Positions 16,470 through 25,871 of a stretch of 64,000 nucleotides of DNA are shown one piece after another; the stretch's first letter is position 1; each line of letters begins with the position of its first letter. The notes beneath the pieces were generated by a model that was not told the DNA's origin, did not search any database, and worked only from the letters and a program-made list of their open reading frames with translations. Source of the stretch: Crocinitomicaceae bacterium (GTDB taxonomy: Bacteria > Bacteroidota > Bacteroidia > Flavobacteriales_D > Crocinitomicaceae); assembly GCA_028689775.1 (NCBI GenBank), contig JAQVCM010000009.1, positions 112,307 to 176,306 of the forward strand, written 5' to 3'. A program made the position numbers and the translations under genes.

Positions 16470-17723
16470 TCAATTTAACTCTTCCCAAATCTTAATCTGC
16501 GACTCTTTCGTAACCGTCATTCCAGGAATTCCATTCTTATCCAATTCAATTTTCCCTTTCACTTCAATGTACTTTCCTTCCAATTCGATTTCTGGTTTGT
16601 AACTAAAATTACGTCGACCATCTTTCCAAATCATGATGGAGAAAATTTGATTCGGAAAGGATTGGTCTAAATTAAGGAAAGTTGATTCGGACTTTGGAAT
16701 ATACCTAGCACTTACTACTTTTCCGACAATCGTTGCTGTGCTCCCAACTTTTGAAGCTGCTTGCCGGGTATTGAAATATCCTTTTGGCAATTCAAAAGCG
16801 TTTAATGGTTCAACATCTCCAATTCTTCCTTGCGTTAACCAAGCTGAGAAATCGGATGTTTTTTCGATTTTTGCTTCTTGAATTTGAGTAAGCGATGGAA
16901 AAAAATTGATTCCTGTCAAACGCTCCAAGCTATCGATGCTGATGACATACGAACTCAAGCGTTCTTCACATCTTTTGTTGGGCATCAAAAAAGCCATTCC
17001 CCGCGGATTTTCTGCAGATGCATCCACAATGATCTTGTAATATAATTCCGGTACTTTTAGTTTGTTGACAGAACGACCAAGTTCAGGTAAACTATCGTGC
17101 AAAATAGGCCCTGTGATGATGTAAAACGATTTTTTTTCTTGATCCACAATCCTTCTTAGCAAATCCTCCAAAGAAGCCCAAGATTCTCTGTTGAATTCTG
17201 GTCTTTGCGGTGTCATGTTGCTATAATAATACGATTCGCTCAACGCATTTGCTGACCATCTAAAATCTGCGGACGGCGCTAAATGTCCACGATCAAAACC
17301 AAAGCCGTCGTATTCAAACGTTCCATCTGGACTTTCCGTCTTTAAAAAATAATCCGCTTCTTCTGCCGTTCCACATTTCGACTTTTCATCTGTTCTAAAA
17401 TCATTGGATCGCGAAACACTTCCGAAAGATACGTCCGGAGTCAGAATATGGAAAACCCACGAGGCCATTTTATAATCGCAATCAAACCCAATCACCATTC
17501 CAGCATGTTCGAGGATTTCGAGATTTTTGGCGTGTTGTGGATAACCGATCGCTTTTATCGATTCAAGTGAACCGTCTAGTTTCAACACTTCAATTTCAGA
17601 AATAAGTGTTTGTTCTTTGGATTTTAAAAGTTTTAATTCAGCCGTTTTTTTCTCGAGTTCTGTTTGTGCGAATGCGGAATGAAAGGAAAAAAGAAGAAGT
17701 GTGAGGGTAAGCAGGTAATTCAT
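16470..17723 (-). CDS. Secreted DNA/RNA non-specific endonuclease (DRGH type) with OB-like domain
   Basis: A 417-residue exported protein. Signal peptide 1-19 (ending HSAFAQ) is followed by a short coiled stretch. Then comes a beta-beta-alpha-metal nuclease domain (about 60-290) with DRGH at 144-147 and the metal-binding Asn in NRESW (178), the Serratia nuclease/NucA signature; it degrades DNA and RNA without sequence specificity. Residues about 310-417 look like an OB-fold nucleic-acid-binding domain (TIVGKVVSARYI, FLNLDQSFPNQIFSIMIW, GKYIEVKGKIELD). The combination suggests an extracellular or periplasmic scavenging nuclease with a binding module. It is divergent from the HNH gene. Confidence 0.88.
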   Translation of the reverse strand: MNYLLTLTLLLFSFHSAFAQTELEKKTAELKLLKSKEQTLISEIEVLKLDGSLESIKAIGYPQHAKNLEILEHAGMVIGFDCDYKMASWVFHILTPDVSFGSVSRSNDFRTDEKSKCGTAEEADYFLKTESPDGTFEYDGFGFDRGHLAPSADFRWSANALSESYYYSNMTPQRPEFNRESWASLEDLLRRIVDQEKKSFYIITGPILHDSLPELGRSVNKLKVPELYYKIIVDASAENPRGMAFLMPNKRCEERLSSYVISIDSLERLTGINFFPSLTQIQEAKIEKTSDFSAWLTQGRIGDVEPLNAFELPKGYFNTRQAASKVGSTATIVGKVVSARYIPKSESTFLNLDQSFPNQIFSIMIWKDGRRNFSYKPEIELEGKYIEVKGKIELDKNGIPGMTVTKESQIKIWEELN

Positions 17724-17900
17724 GCGGGTAAAAGTAGTGATTTTATGATGGGAAAAATACGAGAATGAAGATTAAAAACAGGAGTCCTTATACTCTTTGG
17801 GATTGATAAAACGATTGCACGAATTCTCTTTTTCAACTTCTTCAATACTAGAATTAATCAAAATGAGTATCTTCACCGCGATGTCTAAATATTCAACCTT

Positions 17901-18881
17901 TTGGAAAAAGAAGATCTACTAATAAATTACCTAAATCAACTTCTCAAACTCAGAAGAGATAGGAATAAAAGTAGAGGCGACGCTCCGCACAAACCTGTGT
18001 TGTTTTTAGCAATTATAGAAGGTATTGAAAAAGGCGACATCATTTCAAATCGAATATCCATTACACCTGAACTCGTTCTTTCGTTCAAAGATATTTGGTC
18101 AAAGCTCGTTTTTACGAATCATTCTCAAAACTTCGCCTTGCCATTCTTTCACATGAAATCAGAACCCTTCTGGCGTTTGGTTTCTGTGAACGGAGCAGTC
18201 ATTCCGATATCATCTTCTGGTAGTGTGAAAAGTTTTAGTTCTTTAAAAGATTCTGTTGCTTATGCAGAAATAGATAAGGAACTATTTTTATTTCTAATGG
18301 ATCCAATCGCCAGAGAAGTGATTAAATCAGAACTTCTTGATTTTTATTTTCCTGAAACGAAAGCATCACTTCTAAATGTTGAAAGTATTTTAATCAAACA
18401 ACTAAAAGATCAAGTGCTGAATGACGACCGACAAACGTATGTTGAACGAGTCGAAGCATTGCGTACCCAAATGCTCGTTAATGATTTTGAAGAAGAGATT
18501 TATGTAAGATGTGGTATTTTCAAACGTGAAATACCTAAGATATACAACTATACCTGTGCTATTTCTGGATTGCGAATTGAAGCAACCATTAATGCGCAAC
18601 TGATAGACGCTTGTCACATCGTGCCATTCTCCTTTTCAAAAGATGACACCATCGGAAATGGATTCAGCTTAACTCCTACCCTTCATCGAGCATTTGACCG
18701 TGGTTTGATTACCATCAATGACAATTATTTGGTGCGTATTTCTCCAGGTGTAGTTGAAGTTGATTCAGCCTATTCTTTAAAGCAGTTTGAAGGGAAGCAA
18801 ATGATGTTGCCAGCGGATAAGCGGCATTTTCCGCTACAGGAAAACTTTGAATGGCATCGGAAGGAGTGTTTTGTGTTGTAG
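17901..18881 (+). CDS. HNH endonuclease, putative solitary restriction-type enzyme
   Basis: A 326-residue protein. The N-terminus has the APHKPVLFLAIIEGIEKGDI motif of the HNH restriction-endonuclease-like group. The C-terminus has an HNH_2 domain, CAISGLRIEATINAQLIDACHIVPF, then NGFSLTPTLHRAFDRGLI, with the first His in ACHIVPF, the central Asn of NGFSLTP and the His of LHRAFDRG. A TTG at 17901 is the start, since the frame is closed by TAA at 17886 and no ATG fits. No methyltransferase or specificity gene is adjacent, so it may cleave modified or invading DNA; that is inference. Confidence 0.8.
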   Translation: MEKEDLLINYLNQLLKLRRDRNKSRGDAPHKPVLFLAIIEGIEKGDIISNRISITPELVLSFKDIWSKLVFTNHSQNFALPFFHMKSEPFWRLVSVNGAVIPISSSGSVKSFSSLKDSVAYAEIDKELFLFLMDPIAREVIKSELLDFYFPETKASLLNVESILIKQLKDQVLNDDRQTYVERVEALRTQMLVNDFEEEIYVRCGIFKREIPKIYNYTCAISGLRIEATINAQLIDACHIVPFSFSKDDTIGNGFSLTPTLHRAFDRGLITINDNYLVRISPGVVEVDSAYSLKQFEGKQMMLPADKRHFPLQENFEWHRKECFVL

Positions 18882-18957
18882 TTTATTCTTAATTATTTTG
18901 ATTAATTATTTTGATTAAATATTGCACCATATATACTCCTATACTTCTCCACCACCC

Positions 18958-20673
18958 TTACTTACGCAAACTAAACAAAAACTCCAACCCGCCTTCTTTT
19001 CGATTCTTTACGCTAATTTTTCCTTTGTGAAAGGCAACGGCATTTCGTACAATTGATAGACCTAATCCCGAACCGCCACTTTCTCTTGTTCTGCCTTCGT
19101 TGACTCTGTAAAAGCGTTCAAAAAGGCGGTTCAAATGTTGTTCTTCTTGGATACCGATTCCGTTGTCTTGAAATGTGAAATAGTAAAAGTCTGCATCCTG
19201 ATTATACAAATTGATGTTAATCGATACGCCTTCGCCAGCATAGCGCAAAGCGTTATCAGTCAAGTTTCTAAAAAGTGAATACAAAAGACTTGCATTTCCT
19301 TGGATGATTAAATCAGCCGGAATTTGCCAGTTTAAAACTGATTTTTTCAGTTCCAACGTTTCAGAAACTTCTTCTTTTAGCTTCAAAAACAATTGGGTAA
19401 GATTGACATCTTCCAACACGAATGAATTGGGTCCTTCTTCAATTTTGGCAATCAAACTCATGTCGCGGATAATCTCTGACAATACGATGGACTGATTGTA
19501 AGCTTGCTGAATGAAATGGGTCTTTTTATCTTCTGGAATGGTCGCTTGCTCTAAAATGGTTTCTAAATAACCGCGGATGCTGGTGATTGGTGTGCGAAGT
19601 TCGTGGGCAATGTTGCCGGTCATTTCCTGCTTCAACTGCTTGGTTTTCTCTTGTTTGGTGATGTCGCTTAAGATCACTTCAAAGCTGGTATCGTCAAAGA
19701 TATTGGCTTTTAAAGAGAATGTTTTTCCGTGTTTATGAATATGTGTTTCAAAATAATTCTGCTCTCTGGAAGCGATAAATTGTTGTAGATCAACAAATAA
19801 TGGATCCGTTAAAATGACAGCAGCTTCGCTTGTTGGTTCATCCGTCAAACCATTGATAAACTGAATGAAAAGTCCATTGTAAAACTCTACTTCATTGGTG
19901 GCCGAAAGGAAGCAAATTCCTTCCTCTGAAATTTGAATGTGTTGCAAAAGTTTTTGTTTTTCAACCAAAACTGCAGATCTGCTTTTCTTTAGATGAAAAT
20001 AGTTATCGGTTATCTTCGCGCCTATTTCTCCCAATTCATCGTTTGGGAAAAGTGGTTTATTGTTTTCGTATTGATCAGGTTGTAACACAAAATCGCGCAA
20101 TTGTTTGATTGTTTTTCCGAAACGAAAAGTCACCAAGTGAATGATGAGAATAAACGTTGCAAAGAATGCCAACATGAAATAAAGAAAGGCATTGTCTGGT
20201 TTTAGAAAAGCCTGTAGTTGAATGTCGTATGGCAATGCAACGCGAATGTAGTTGTCACCAAACCGTTTCGCATAATATAAATATTCTTGGTGCTTTGTTT
20301 CCGAAGCTCTAATCTCCGAACCTTTTCCTTTTGACAAGGCTTGTTTAATCTCTACTCTTTCCGCGTGATTTTCCATCAACAAAAAGCTATCTACAGAATT
20401 ATCGTAAAGTACTTTTCCTTGAGAATTGATTAACGTTACCCGTAAATCAGCAGGTAAAACTTGCTGAAAATCTTTCAATTGCGCTACAAAAGGTTGGCCT
20501 TTTTGAACCAATTTTGCATGGATAATATCTGTATAAGCCTCGAGTTTCTCTTCGAGTGCTTCCGTCTTATAGGTTTTTTCACGCGCTTGTTCTACGACAA
20601 CAATACCAATGGAAAATGCTGTAAAAACAACACTAAAATAAAGGAAAAGTCGCTGACGATACCGTAAACTCAT
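18958..20673 (-). CDS. phoR: Phosphate-sensing histidine kinase PhoR
   Basis: A 571-residue sensor kinase: a first membrane segment at about 9-27, a periplasmic sensor of some 130 residues, and a second segment near 165-187. A PAS-like region follows, then HisKA with the phospho-His in AHELRTPITS (near residue 357). The HATPase domain has NLTDNALRY (N box), DNGIGI (G1) and GGSGLGLSIV (G2). Its start overlaps the phoB stop by ATGA, so the two are translationally coupled. The periplasmic domain is larger than in E. coli PhoR, as usual outside Gammaproteobacteria. The phosphate role is inferred from the adjacent pst genes. Confidence 0.88.
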   Translation of the reverse strand: MSLRYRQRLFLYFSVVFTAFSIGIVVVEQAREKTYKTEALEEKLEAYTDIIHAKLVQKGQPFVAQLKDFQQVLPADLRVTLINSQGKVLYDNSVDSFLLMENHAERVEIKQALSKGKGSEIRASETKHQEYLYYAKRFGDNYIRVALPYDIQLQAFLKPDNAFLYFMLAFFATFILIIHLVTFRFGKTIKQLRDFVLQPDQYENNKPLFPNDELGEIGAKITDNYFHLKKSRSAVLVEKQKLLQHIQISEEGICFLSATNEVEFYNGLFIQFINGLTDEPTSEAAVILTDPLFVDLQQFIASREQNYFETHIHKHGKTFSLKANIFDDTSFEVILSDITKQEKTKQLKQEMTGNIAHELRTPITSIRGYLETILEQATIPEDKKTHFIQQAYNQSIVLSEIIRDMSLIAKIEEGPNSFVLEDVNLTQLFLKLKEEVSETLELKKSVLNWQIPADLIIQGNASLLYSLFRNLTDNALRYAGEGVSININLYNQDADFYYFTFQDNGIGIQEEQHLNRLFERFYRVNEGRTRESGGSGLGLSIVRNAVAFHKGKISVKNRKEGGLEFLFSLRK

Positions 20674-21362
20674 AATTCTGATGCATTAAAACGATATCCG
20701 TAACCCGAACGATTGGCAATCACAGCGGAAGATGAGCCCAGTTTTTTTCGCAACCTGGTCACGTGAACATCAACCGTTCTTTCTGTAATGTAAGGCGTTT
20801 CTTTCCAAACTACGTTGATGATATCTTCTCGAGAAAACACCCTTTCTGGTTTTTGAGCCAACAAAGCTAAAATTTCAAATTCGGTTTTTGTTAATGAACA
20901 AGCGACGTCATTGATCAGTACTTCCTTGAGGTTAAAGTCAATCACAAAATTTTCAAAAATGATTTTATCTGCCGATTGCTCTTCCGCTGGAGCAGCTTCT
21001 CTTCGCTTTAAAACCGCTTTCACACGGGCAATCAATTCTTTGATAGAGAAGGGTTTGGATAAATAATCATCACCACCAACGGAGAATCCAGTCAGCATGT
21101 CATTTTCTGTGTCTTTTGCGGTTAAGAAAATAATCGGAACGTGTATGTTTTGCTTTCTGAGAATTTCTGCCAATTTAAATCCAGACATTCCGCCCATCAT
21201 CACATCCAATAAAATCAACTGAAAATCAATCAAGTTTTTGTCGAGCGCATCTTCAGCCGAAGAAACTGATTCAACGTCAAATCCTTCATTTCTCAGGTTA
21301 AATTCTAACACTTCTGAAATGTTTACATCGTCATCGACTATCAATATCTTTTGTGACATCAT
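20670..21362 (-). CDS. phoB: OmpR-family response regulator PhoB
   Basis: About 230 residues: receiver domain with acidic DDD near the N-terminus, phospho-acceptor in LILLDVMMGGMSG, Lys in YLSKPFS, and a winged-helix domain with LTKTEFEILALLA and TVDVHVTRLRKKLG. It should activate the Pho regulon. The ATG at 21362 (or the adjacent ATG at 21359) is preferred over a TTG at 21380, because that TTG lies within a TACCTTTG -7 box. Candidate binding arrays are at 25824-25867 and 27136-27179. Confidence 0.92.
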   Translation of the reverse strand: MMSQKILIVDDDVNISEVLEFNLRNEGFDVESVSSAEDALDKNLIDFQLILLDVMMGGMSGFKLAEILRKQNIHVPIIFLTAKDTENDMLTGFSVGGDDYLSKPFSIKELIARVKAVLKRREAAPAEEQSADKIIFENFVIDFNLKEVLINDVACSLTKTEFEILALLAQKPERVFSREDIINVVWKETPYITERTVDVHVTRLRKKLGSSSAVIANRSGYGYRFNASEL

Positions 21363-21377
21363 TGCTTTTTCTTTATT

Positions 21378-21385
21378 CAAAGGTA
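21378..21385 (-). promoter_or_regulatory. -7 box (TACCTTTG) of phoB-phoR
   Basis: Minus-strand match to TAnnTTTG, 15 nt before the phoB ATG, suggesting that phoBR can be transcribed apart from the pst genes. No 11-nt GTARCA array precedes it. Confidence 0.45.
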
Positions 21386-21417
21386 AGTATTCTCTTAGAT
21401 TATAAATTATTTATCCA

Positions 21418-22086
21418 TCAATCTGTTTTTCCTTTGTGTTTCAAAACTTTTGCGTCGAGATAAAATACAATTTCTTCAACGATGTTTTTGCAGTGATCTC
21501 CAATTCGTTCCATGTTGCGAATGAGCAATAAAATCATCATCACACAATGGGTGTCTTCCTGATTTTGTTTCGCATATTCCGTTAATTTCTTAATCGACTG
21601 ACGATAAATCTCGTTCACCTCTTTGTCTTTTGCAAGAATCTTCTGCGTATTTGCAGAGCTTTCACTGTTAAATGCAACATAGCTATCGGTCATCATACTC
21701 AAAAGTGCATCAAACATCGGTTCAACATCAAGCATTTCCACAACCGTATCGTTGAAATGACTGCATTCTCCGTGCTTTACGTGTCTGGCAATTCCGTTTG
21801 CGTAATCTCCAATTCGCTCCAAGGTAACACTAATTTTCATAATCGATAAAATCAGTCTTAAATCAATCGCAACTGGCGTGTACAAGGCGATATAACCTTC
21901 ACAACTTTTATCCATTTTGAGTTCAAAAGCATTTACACTTTTTTCCACTGCAATGACTTCAGCTGCCAGATTTACATCATTTTTCAAAAAAGATTGTTTT
22001 ACTTTCTCCAATTGAGAAATAACCATCTTCCACATTTGGTAGAGTTCCTCTTTCAAAAACTCCATTTCTTGTTCGTTGTGCTTCAT
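21418..22086 (-). CDS. phoU: Phosphate-specific transport accessory protein PhoU
   Basis: A 222-residue all-helical protein with two PhoU repeats; the hallmark metal-binding ERIGDYANGIARH and ERIGDHCKNIVEE are both present. PhoU couples Pst transporter activity to PhoR, keeping the regulon off when phosphate is plentiful. It lies 16 nt after pstB and before phoB, the usual gene order. Confidence 0.95.
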   Translation of the reverse strand: MKHNEQEMEFLKEELYQMWKMVISQLEKVKQSFLKNDVNLAAEVIAVEKSVNAFELKMDKSCEGYIALYTPVAIDLRLILSIMKISVTLERIGDYANGIARHVKHGECSHFNDTVVEMLDVEPMFDALLSMMTDSYVAFNSESSANTQKILAKDKEVNEIYRQSIKKLTEYAKQNQEDTHCVMMILLLIRNMERIGDHCKNIVEEIVFYLDAKVLKHKGKTD

Positions 22087-22102
22087 CGTTTTATTTTTTT
22101 AA

Positions 22103-22849
22103 TCAACCGAATCTTCCGGTAATGTAATTTTGCGTTTCTTCTTTCTCCGGATTTAAGAACATTTTCTTGGTATCACTATATTCTACCAATTCTCCCAGCA
22201 TAAAAAATCCTGTTTTGTCACTGACTCTTGCCGCTTGCTGCATGTTGTGCGTTACGATGACAATGGTATAATCCTTTTTCAAATCGTGAATCAATTCCTC
22301 AATTTTCAAGGTTGAAATGGGATCCAAAGCCGATGCTGGTTCGTCCATTAAAATCACCGATGGAGAAACTGCCAAAGCACGAGCGATGCACAATCTTTGT
22401 TGCTGTCCGCCCGATAATTCAAAAGCTGACTTGTTTAATTTGTCTTTCACCTCATCCCACAAAGCAGCTGAAATCAATGATTCTTCCACACGTTCTTGGA
22501 TGAATTGCTTATTTCCCAAGTCGTTTACCCGCAAGCCATACGCCACGTTTTCAAAAATGGTTTTAGGGAAAGGATTTGGCTTTTGAAAAACCATTCCAAC
22601 TTGTTTCCTCAAGGTGTCGACATTCATTTTTTTATCATAAATGTTTTGATTATCAACAATGCATTCGCCTTCCATTCTGGTATTGTCTATCAAGTCATTC
22701 ATGCGATTAAACAACCTCAAAAAAGTCGATTTACCACATCCAGATGGACCGATGAAAGCTGTTACTGAATTCGGCTCCATCTTCATGCTGATGTTTTTCA
22801 AAGCCTGAAATTCGTCGTAGTAAAAGTTTATGTTTTTTGCTTCTATCAT
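22103..22849 (-). CDS. pstB: Phosphate ABC transporter ATP-binding protein PstB
   Basis: A 248-residue ABC ATPase with Walker [10 protein letters not shown], signature LSGGQQQR and Walker [14 protein letters not shown], followed by the switch His in [13 protein letters not shown]. Length and sequence fit PstB. It powers phosphate import through PstC/PstA and is 13 nt downstream of pstA. Confidence 0.96.
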   Translation of the reverse strand: MIEAKNINFYYDEFQALKNISMKMEPNSVTAFIGPSGCGKSTFLRLFNRMNDLIDNTRMEGECIVDNQNIYDKKMNVDTLRKQVGMVFQKPNPFPKTIFENVAYGLRVNDLGNKQFIQERVEESLISAALWDEVKDKLNKSAFELSGGQQQRLCIARALAVSPSVILMDEPASALDPISTLKIEELIHDLKKDYTIVIVTHNMQQAARVSDKTGFFMLGELVEYSDTKKMFLNPEKEETQNYITGRFG

Positions 22850-22862
22850 TTTCTTCTAAAAT

Positions 22863-23717
22863 TTAATTTCGTTTCCATTTTCTCTCCAATCGACGTCGAA
22901 TAAAAGAGGCGATTAGATTCATAATCAGCACAATTCCGATCAGCACCAAAGCAGTTCCGTATGCCATTGGTCGAGATGCTTCGATGTCGGTTCCACTGGT
23001 TGCTAATGCGTATAAATGATACGGCAAAGCCATCACTTGATCGTACAAACTGGTTGGTAAATGCGGTAAAAAATAAGCCGCAACAGTGAATAAAATAGGT
23101 GCTGTTTCTCCTGATATTCTTCCAACAGAAAGAATCAATCCGGTGATGATGTTTGGAAGTGCTGTTGGCAACACCACTTTTCGGATGGTTTGTAATTTCG
23201 TTGCTCCTAACGCCAAACTTCCCGTTCGGAAAGAATCTGGAACTGCTTTCAATGCTTCTTCTGTAGTTCGAATGATCAAGGGCAAAACCAATACACTCAA
23301 GGTTAAAGAACCTGCTAAGATCGAGTCGCCGAAGCCTAATTTATTGACAAACAATGCCATTCCAAATAATCCAAATACGATCGATGGAATTCCTGCCAAG
23401 TTGTTGGTCATCATGCGAATGATCTTAACGATCCAACCTCTTCCTGCGTATTCGTTGGTGTAAACTGCCGACATCACGCCAAGCGGAAAAGCGATTAGCA
23501 AACTTCCGACAATCAAGTAAAAAGTTCCCACAATTGCAGGGAAAATTCCGCCAGTTGTCATGCCGTCTTTTGGCGCGGTTGTTAAGAACTCCCAGTTGAT
23601 GACTTGAATTCCGTTGACCACAATGAATCCCAAGATACTAAACAAAATGACCACGACTAAGAGTCCAAAAATCCTGAAAAGCGTAAATGCAATTTGCTGA
23701 CTGATTTTTCTATTCAT
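22863..23717 (-). CDS. pstA: Phosphate ABC transporter permease PstA
   Basis: A 284-residue inner-membrane permease with about six membrane segments. The EAA loop that contacts PstB is visible as FRTGSLALGATKLQTIRKVVLPTA. It forms the channel with PstC and is 5 nt after pstC. Confidence 0.95.
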   Translation of the reverse strand: MNRKISQQIAFTLFRIFGLLVVVILFSILGFIVVNGIQVINWEFLTTAPKDGMTTGGIFPAIVGTFYLIVGSLLIAFPLGVMSAVYTNEYAGRGWIVKIIRMMTNNLAGIPSIVFGLFGMALFVNKLGFGDSILAGSLTLSVLVLPLIIRTTEEALKAVPDSFRTGSLALGATKLQTIRKVVLPTALPNIITGLILSVGRISGETAPILFTVAAYFLPHLPTSLYDQVMALPYHLYALATSGTDIEASRPMAYGTALVLIGIVLIMNLIASFIRRRLERKWKRN

Positions 23718-23722
23718 CTTTT

Positions 23723-24937
23723 TTAATGTTTATAGTTTTGTTTTTTAGAAATCACTTCCGATGCAACCGAAATCACCATGGTGATCACAAACAACACACA
23801 ACCGAGTAAAAACAAGGATTGATAATGTGGTCCGCTAAAGGGTGCTTCTCCTAATTCCGCAGCAATTGTTGCTGGAATGGTTCGCACGGAATCGAATACC
23901 GAACCTGGAATCATTGCTCCGTTTCCGGTTACCATCAAAACCGCCATGGTTTCGCCAATTGCTCTTCCAATTCCCAACACAACTGCAGCTGAAATACCTG
24001 ATTTAGAATACGGAATAATGACTTTGTAAATCGTTTGCCATTTGGTTGCTCCCAAGGCCAAACTTGCTTCTCGCATTTCTCGCGGTGTGTTTCGCATCGC
24101 ATCTTCAGCGATTGATATAATGGTTGGCAAGGCCATAATCGCAAGGATTACTCCGCCAGTCAAAGCTGTTTCTCCCACTGGTAAATTGAATGTTTTCTGA
24201 ATGATGGGTGCAAGCACAACCAATCCGAAGAAACCGTAAACAACGGAAGGAATTCCTGCCAAGAGTTCAATAACCGGTTTCATGAATCGGCGCGTTCTTT
24301 CGTCAGCCAGTTCAGAAAGGTAAATGGCAACTCCTAAACCTAAGGGCAATGCAATGGAAATTGCCAACAAACTCACCAATAAAGTTCCCAACAACAAAGG
24401 CATTAATCCAAATAAAGGAGACGGAGTGGCGGTTGGCAACCATTCTTCACCCAGAAAGAAATCTGAAAATGAAATCTGATCTGCTGGAATCATTTTGATG
24501 CCGTTGTTAGCTTCTGGAGCAAAATCAGTAGGTAAAAATGCAACAATTCCTTCATTTTCCCGAACTACATCGCCTAAAACGATTGGTAAAATGGAAAAGT
24601 CTTCTCCCATTTCTTCCTCTGGATACGTTTTAAAAATCTCATCAAAACGATACACTCGAATCGCTTGATCTTTTCCTCCAAACTCCTTCCAATTGGTTAC
24701 CTCTGAATCAAAAATTTGTTTCAATTCTTGCGGACTCAATTCACTAACTGGATTTTCAGAATTTACGTAAATGGAATATCCTTCTTCCACGGTTGAAGAT
24801 TTAAAAAGTCCAAAACCTTCTACAAATAGGAAAATGCACATAAACAAAATGATGATGCTCGTAACAGCGCCACTCAAGGTCAACATTGCCTCTACTCCTT
24901 TCTCAATCAGTCGCTTGAAAAACTTATTCTTTATCAT
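23723..24937 (-). CDS. pstC: Phosphate ABC transporter permease PstC with a PstS-like periplasmic insert
   Basis: About 404 residues from the ATG at 24937; a TTG at 24964 is an alternative but less likely start. The permease core has the EAA loop MREASLALGATKWQTI. Between the first membrane segment (near 22-42) and the second (near 178) lies a periplasmic region of about 110 residues that resembles part of PstS: NPVSELSPQELKQIF, TNWKEFGG, then GIVAFLPTD. The same signatures occur in the neighbouring PstS as NPISNMTREQLEDIF and TNWKQVGG. The phosphate-contacting SRETSSGT loop is missing, so this part probably docks or regulates rather than binds phosphate. Confidence 0.9.
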   Translation of the reverse strand: MIKNKFFKRLIEKGVEAMLTLSGAVTSIIILFMCIFLFVEGFGLFKSSTVEEGYSIYVNSENPVSELSPQELKQIFDSEVTNWKEFGGKDQAIRVYRFDEIFKTYPEEEMGEDFSILPIVLGDVVRENEGIVAFLPTDFAPEANNGIKMIPADQISFSDFFLGEEWLPTATPSPLFGLMPLLLGTLLVSLLAISIALPLGLGVAIYLSELADERTRRFMKPVIELLAGIPSVVYGFFGLVVLAPIIQKTFNLPVGETALTGGVILAIMALPTIISIAEDAMRNTPREMREASLALGATKWQTIYKVIIPYSKSGISAAVVLGIGRAIGETMAVLMVTGNGAMIPGSVFDSVRTIPATIAAELGEAPFSGPHYQSLFLLGCVLFVITMVISVASEVISKKQNYKH

Positions 24938-24973
24938 TTTATCTTTCTTATATTTTTTAATCAAAGCAGAATC

Positions 24974-25786
24974 TTAGTTCGCTTTCACATATCCCATTTC
25001 AGCAACCAACTTCTGTCCAGCAGGCGAAAGAACGAAATCGATGTATTTTTTAATTTTTGCGTCTGATTTGGTGTAGTAATAATAAAGTGGTCGCACCACA
25101 GGATAGGTTTTATTTCGTGCGTTTTCAATCGTCGGTGCGATGAATGTTTTTCCAGCATCGTAAGAAACTGAAACTGGTTTGACACTCGGATTTAAATAGG
25201 CCACACCAACATATCCAATGGCGCCTTTCGTTTGTCCGATAGACTGAATGATGGCGCCCGTTGCAGGCAAACTCATGATGCCGGTTACATAATTTTTATC
25301 TTTGAGAACACTTTTTTTGAAAAACTCATACGTTCCAGAAGATGTTTCGCGCGAATAAGCCACAATTTTCAAATCAGAACCTCCAACTTGTTTCCAATTG
25401 GTGATTTTACCTGTAAAAATATCCTCCAATTGCTCTCGCGTCATGTTAGAAATCGGATTGCTTGGATGGATCACAATTGCCAGTGCGTCATACGCTACAA
25501 TCACTTCACGCAATGTTTTTCCTGACTCTTTGATTTTATGCTTCTCCATGAATTTGATTCTACGAGAAGACTGAGCAATATCAGCAGTTCCATCTACCAA
25601 AGCGGAAATTCCAACACCACTTCCTCCGCCAGTTACAGTAACTCGTCCAGACGGATTCGCTTTCATGTAACTTTCTGCTTCTTTTTGAGATAAAGGCAAA
25701 ACTGTGTCTGAACCTTTGATTTTTTGAGCGTTCAGTGCGAGTGTTAAACTCAGCATCGAAATGATTACTAGCATTGTTTTTTTCAT
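24974..25786 (-). CDS. pstS: Periplasmic phosphate-binding protein PstS
   Basis: A 270-residue exported binding protein with signal peptide 1-20 (ending LALNA), the GSDTVLPLS N-terminal motif, GGGSGVGI, and the ligand loop SRETSSGTYEFF (145-156). It captures phosphate and delivers it to PstCA. It begins the pst operon and has its own promoter with a four-unit operator array (25812-25867). Confidence 0.95.
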   Translation of the reverse strand: MKKTMLVIISMLSLTLALNAQKIKGSDTVLPLSQKEAESYMKANPSGRVTVTGGGSGVGISALVDGTADIAQSSRRIKFMEKHKIKESGKTLREVIVAYDALAIVIHPSNPISNMTREQLEDIFTGKITNWKQVGGSDLKIVAYSRETSSGTYEFFKKSVLKDKNYVTGIMSLPATGAIIQSIGQTKGAIGYVGVAYLNPSVKPVSVSYDAGKTFIAPTIENARNKTYPVVRPLYYYYTKSDAKIKKYIDFVLSPAGQKLVAEMGYVKAN

Positions 25787-25811
25787 TCTTGTTTTATGAT
25801 CTTTTACGATA

Positions 25812-25867
25812 CAAAACTAAGAAGGAGATGTTACGAGCATGTTGAGCTATTGCTACGTTTTTGTTAC
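25812..25867 (-). promoter_or_regulatory. pstS promoter: four 11-nt GTARCA units plus -7 box (putative PhoB operator)
   Basis: On the minus strand the units are GTAACAAAAAC (25867-25857), GTAGCAATAGC (25856-25846), TCAACATGCTC (25845-25835) and GTAACATCTCC (25834-25824). Four bases later comes TAGTTTTG (25819-25812), a TAnnTTTG box. Head-to-tail units spaced by 11 nt fit the known binding geometry of PhoB-type regulators. The array occupies the place of a -33 element. Confidence 0.75.
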
Positions 25868-25871
25868 AATA

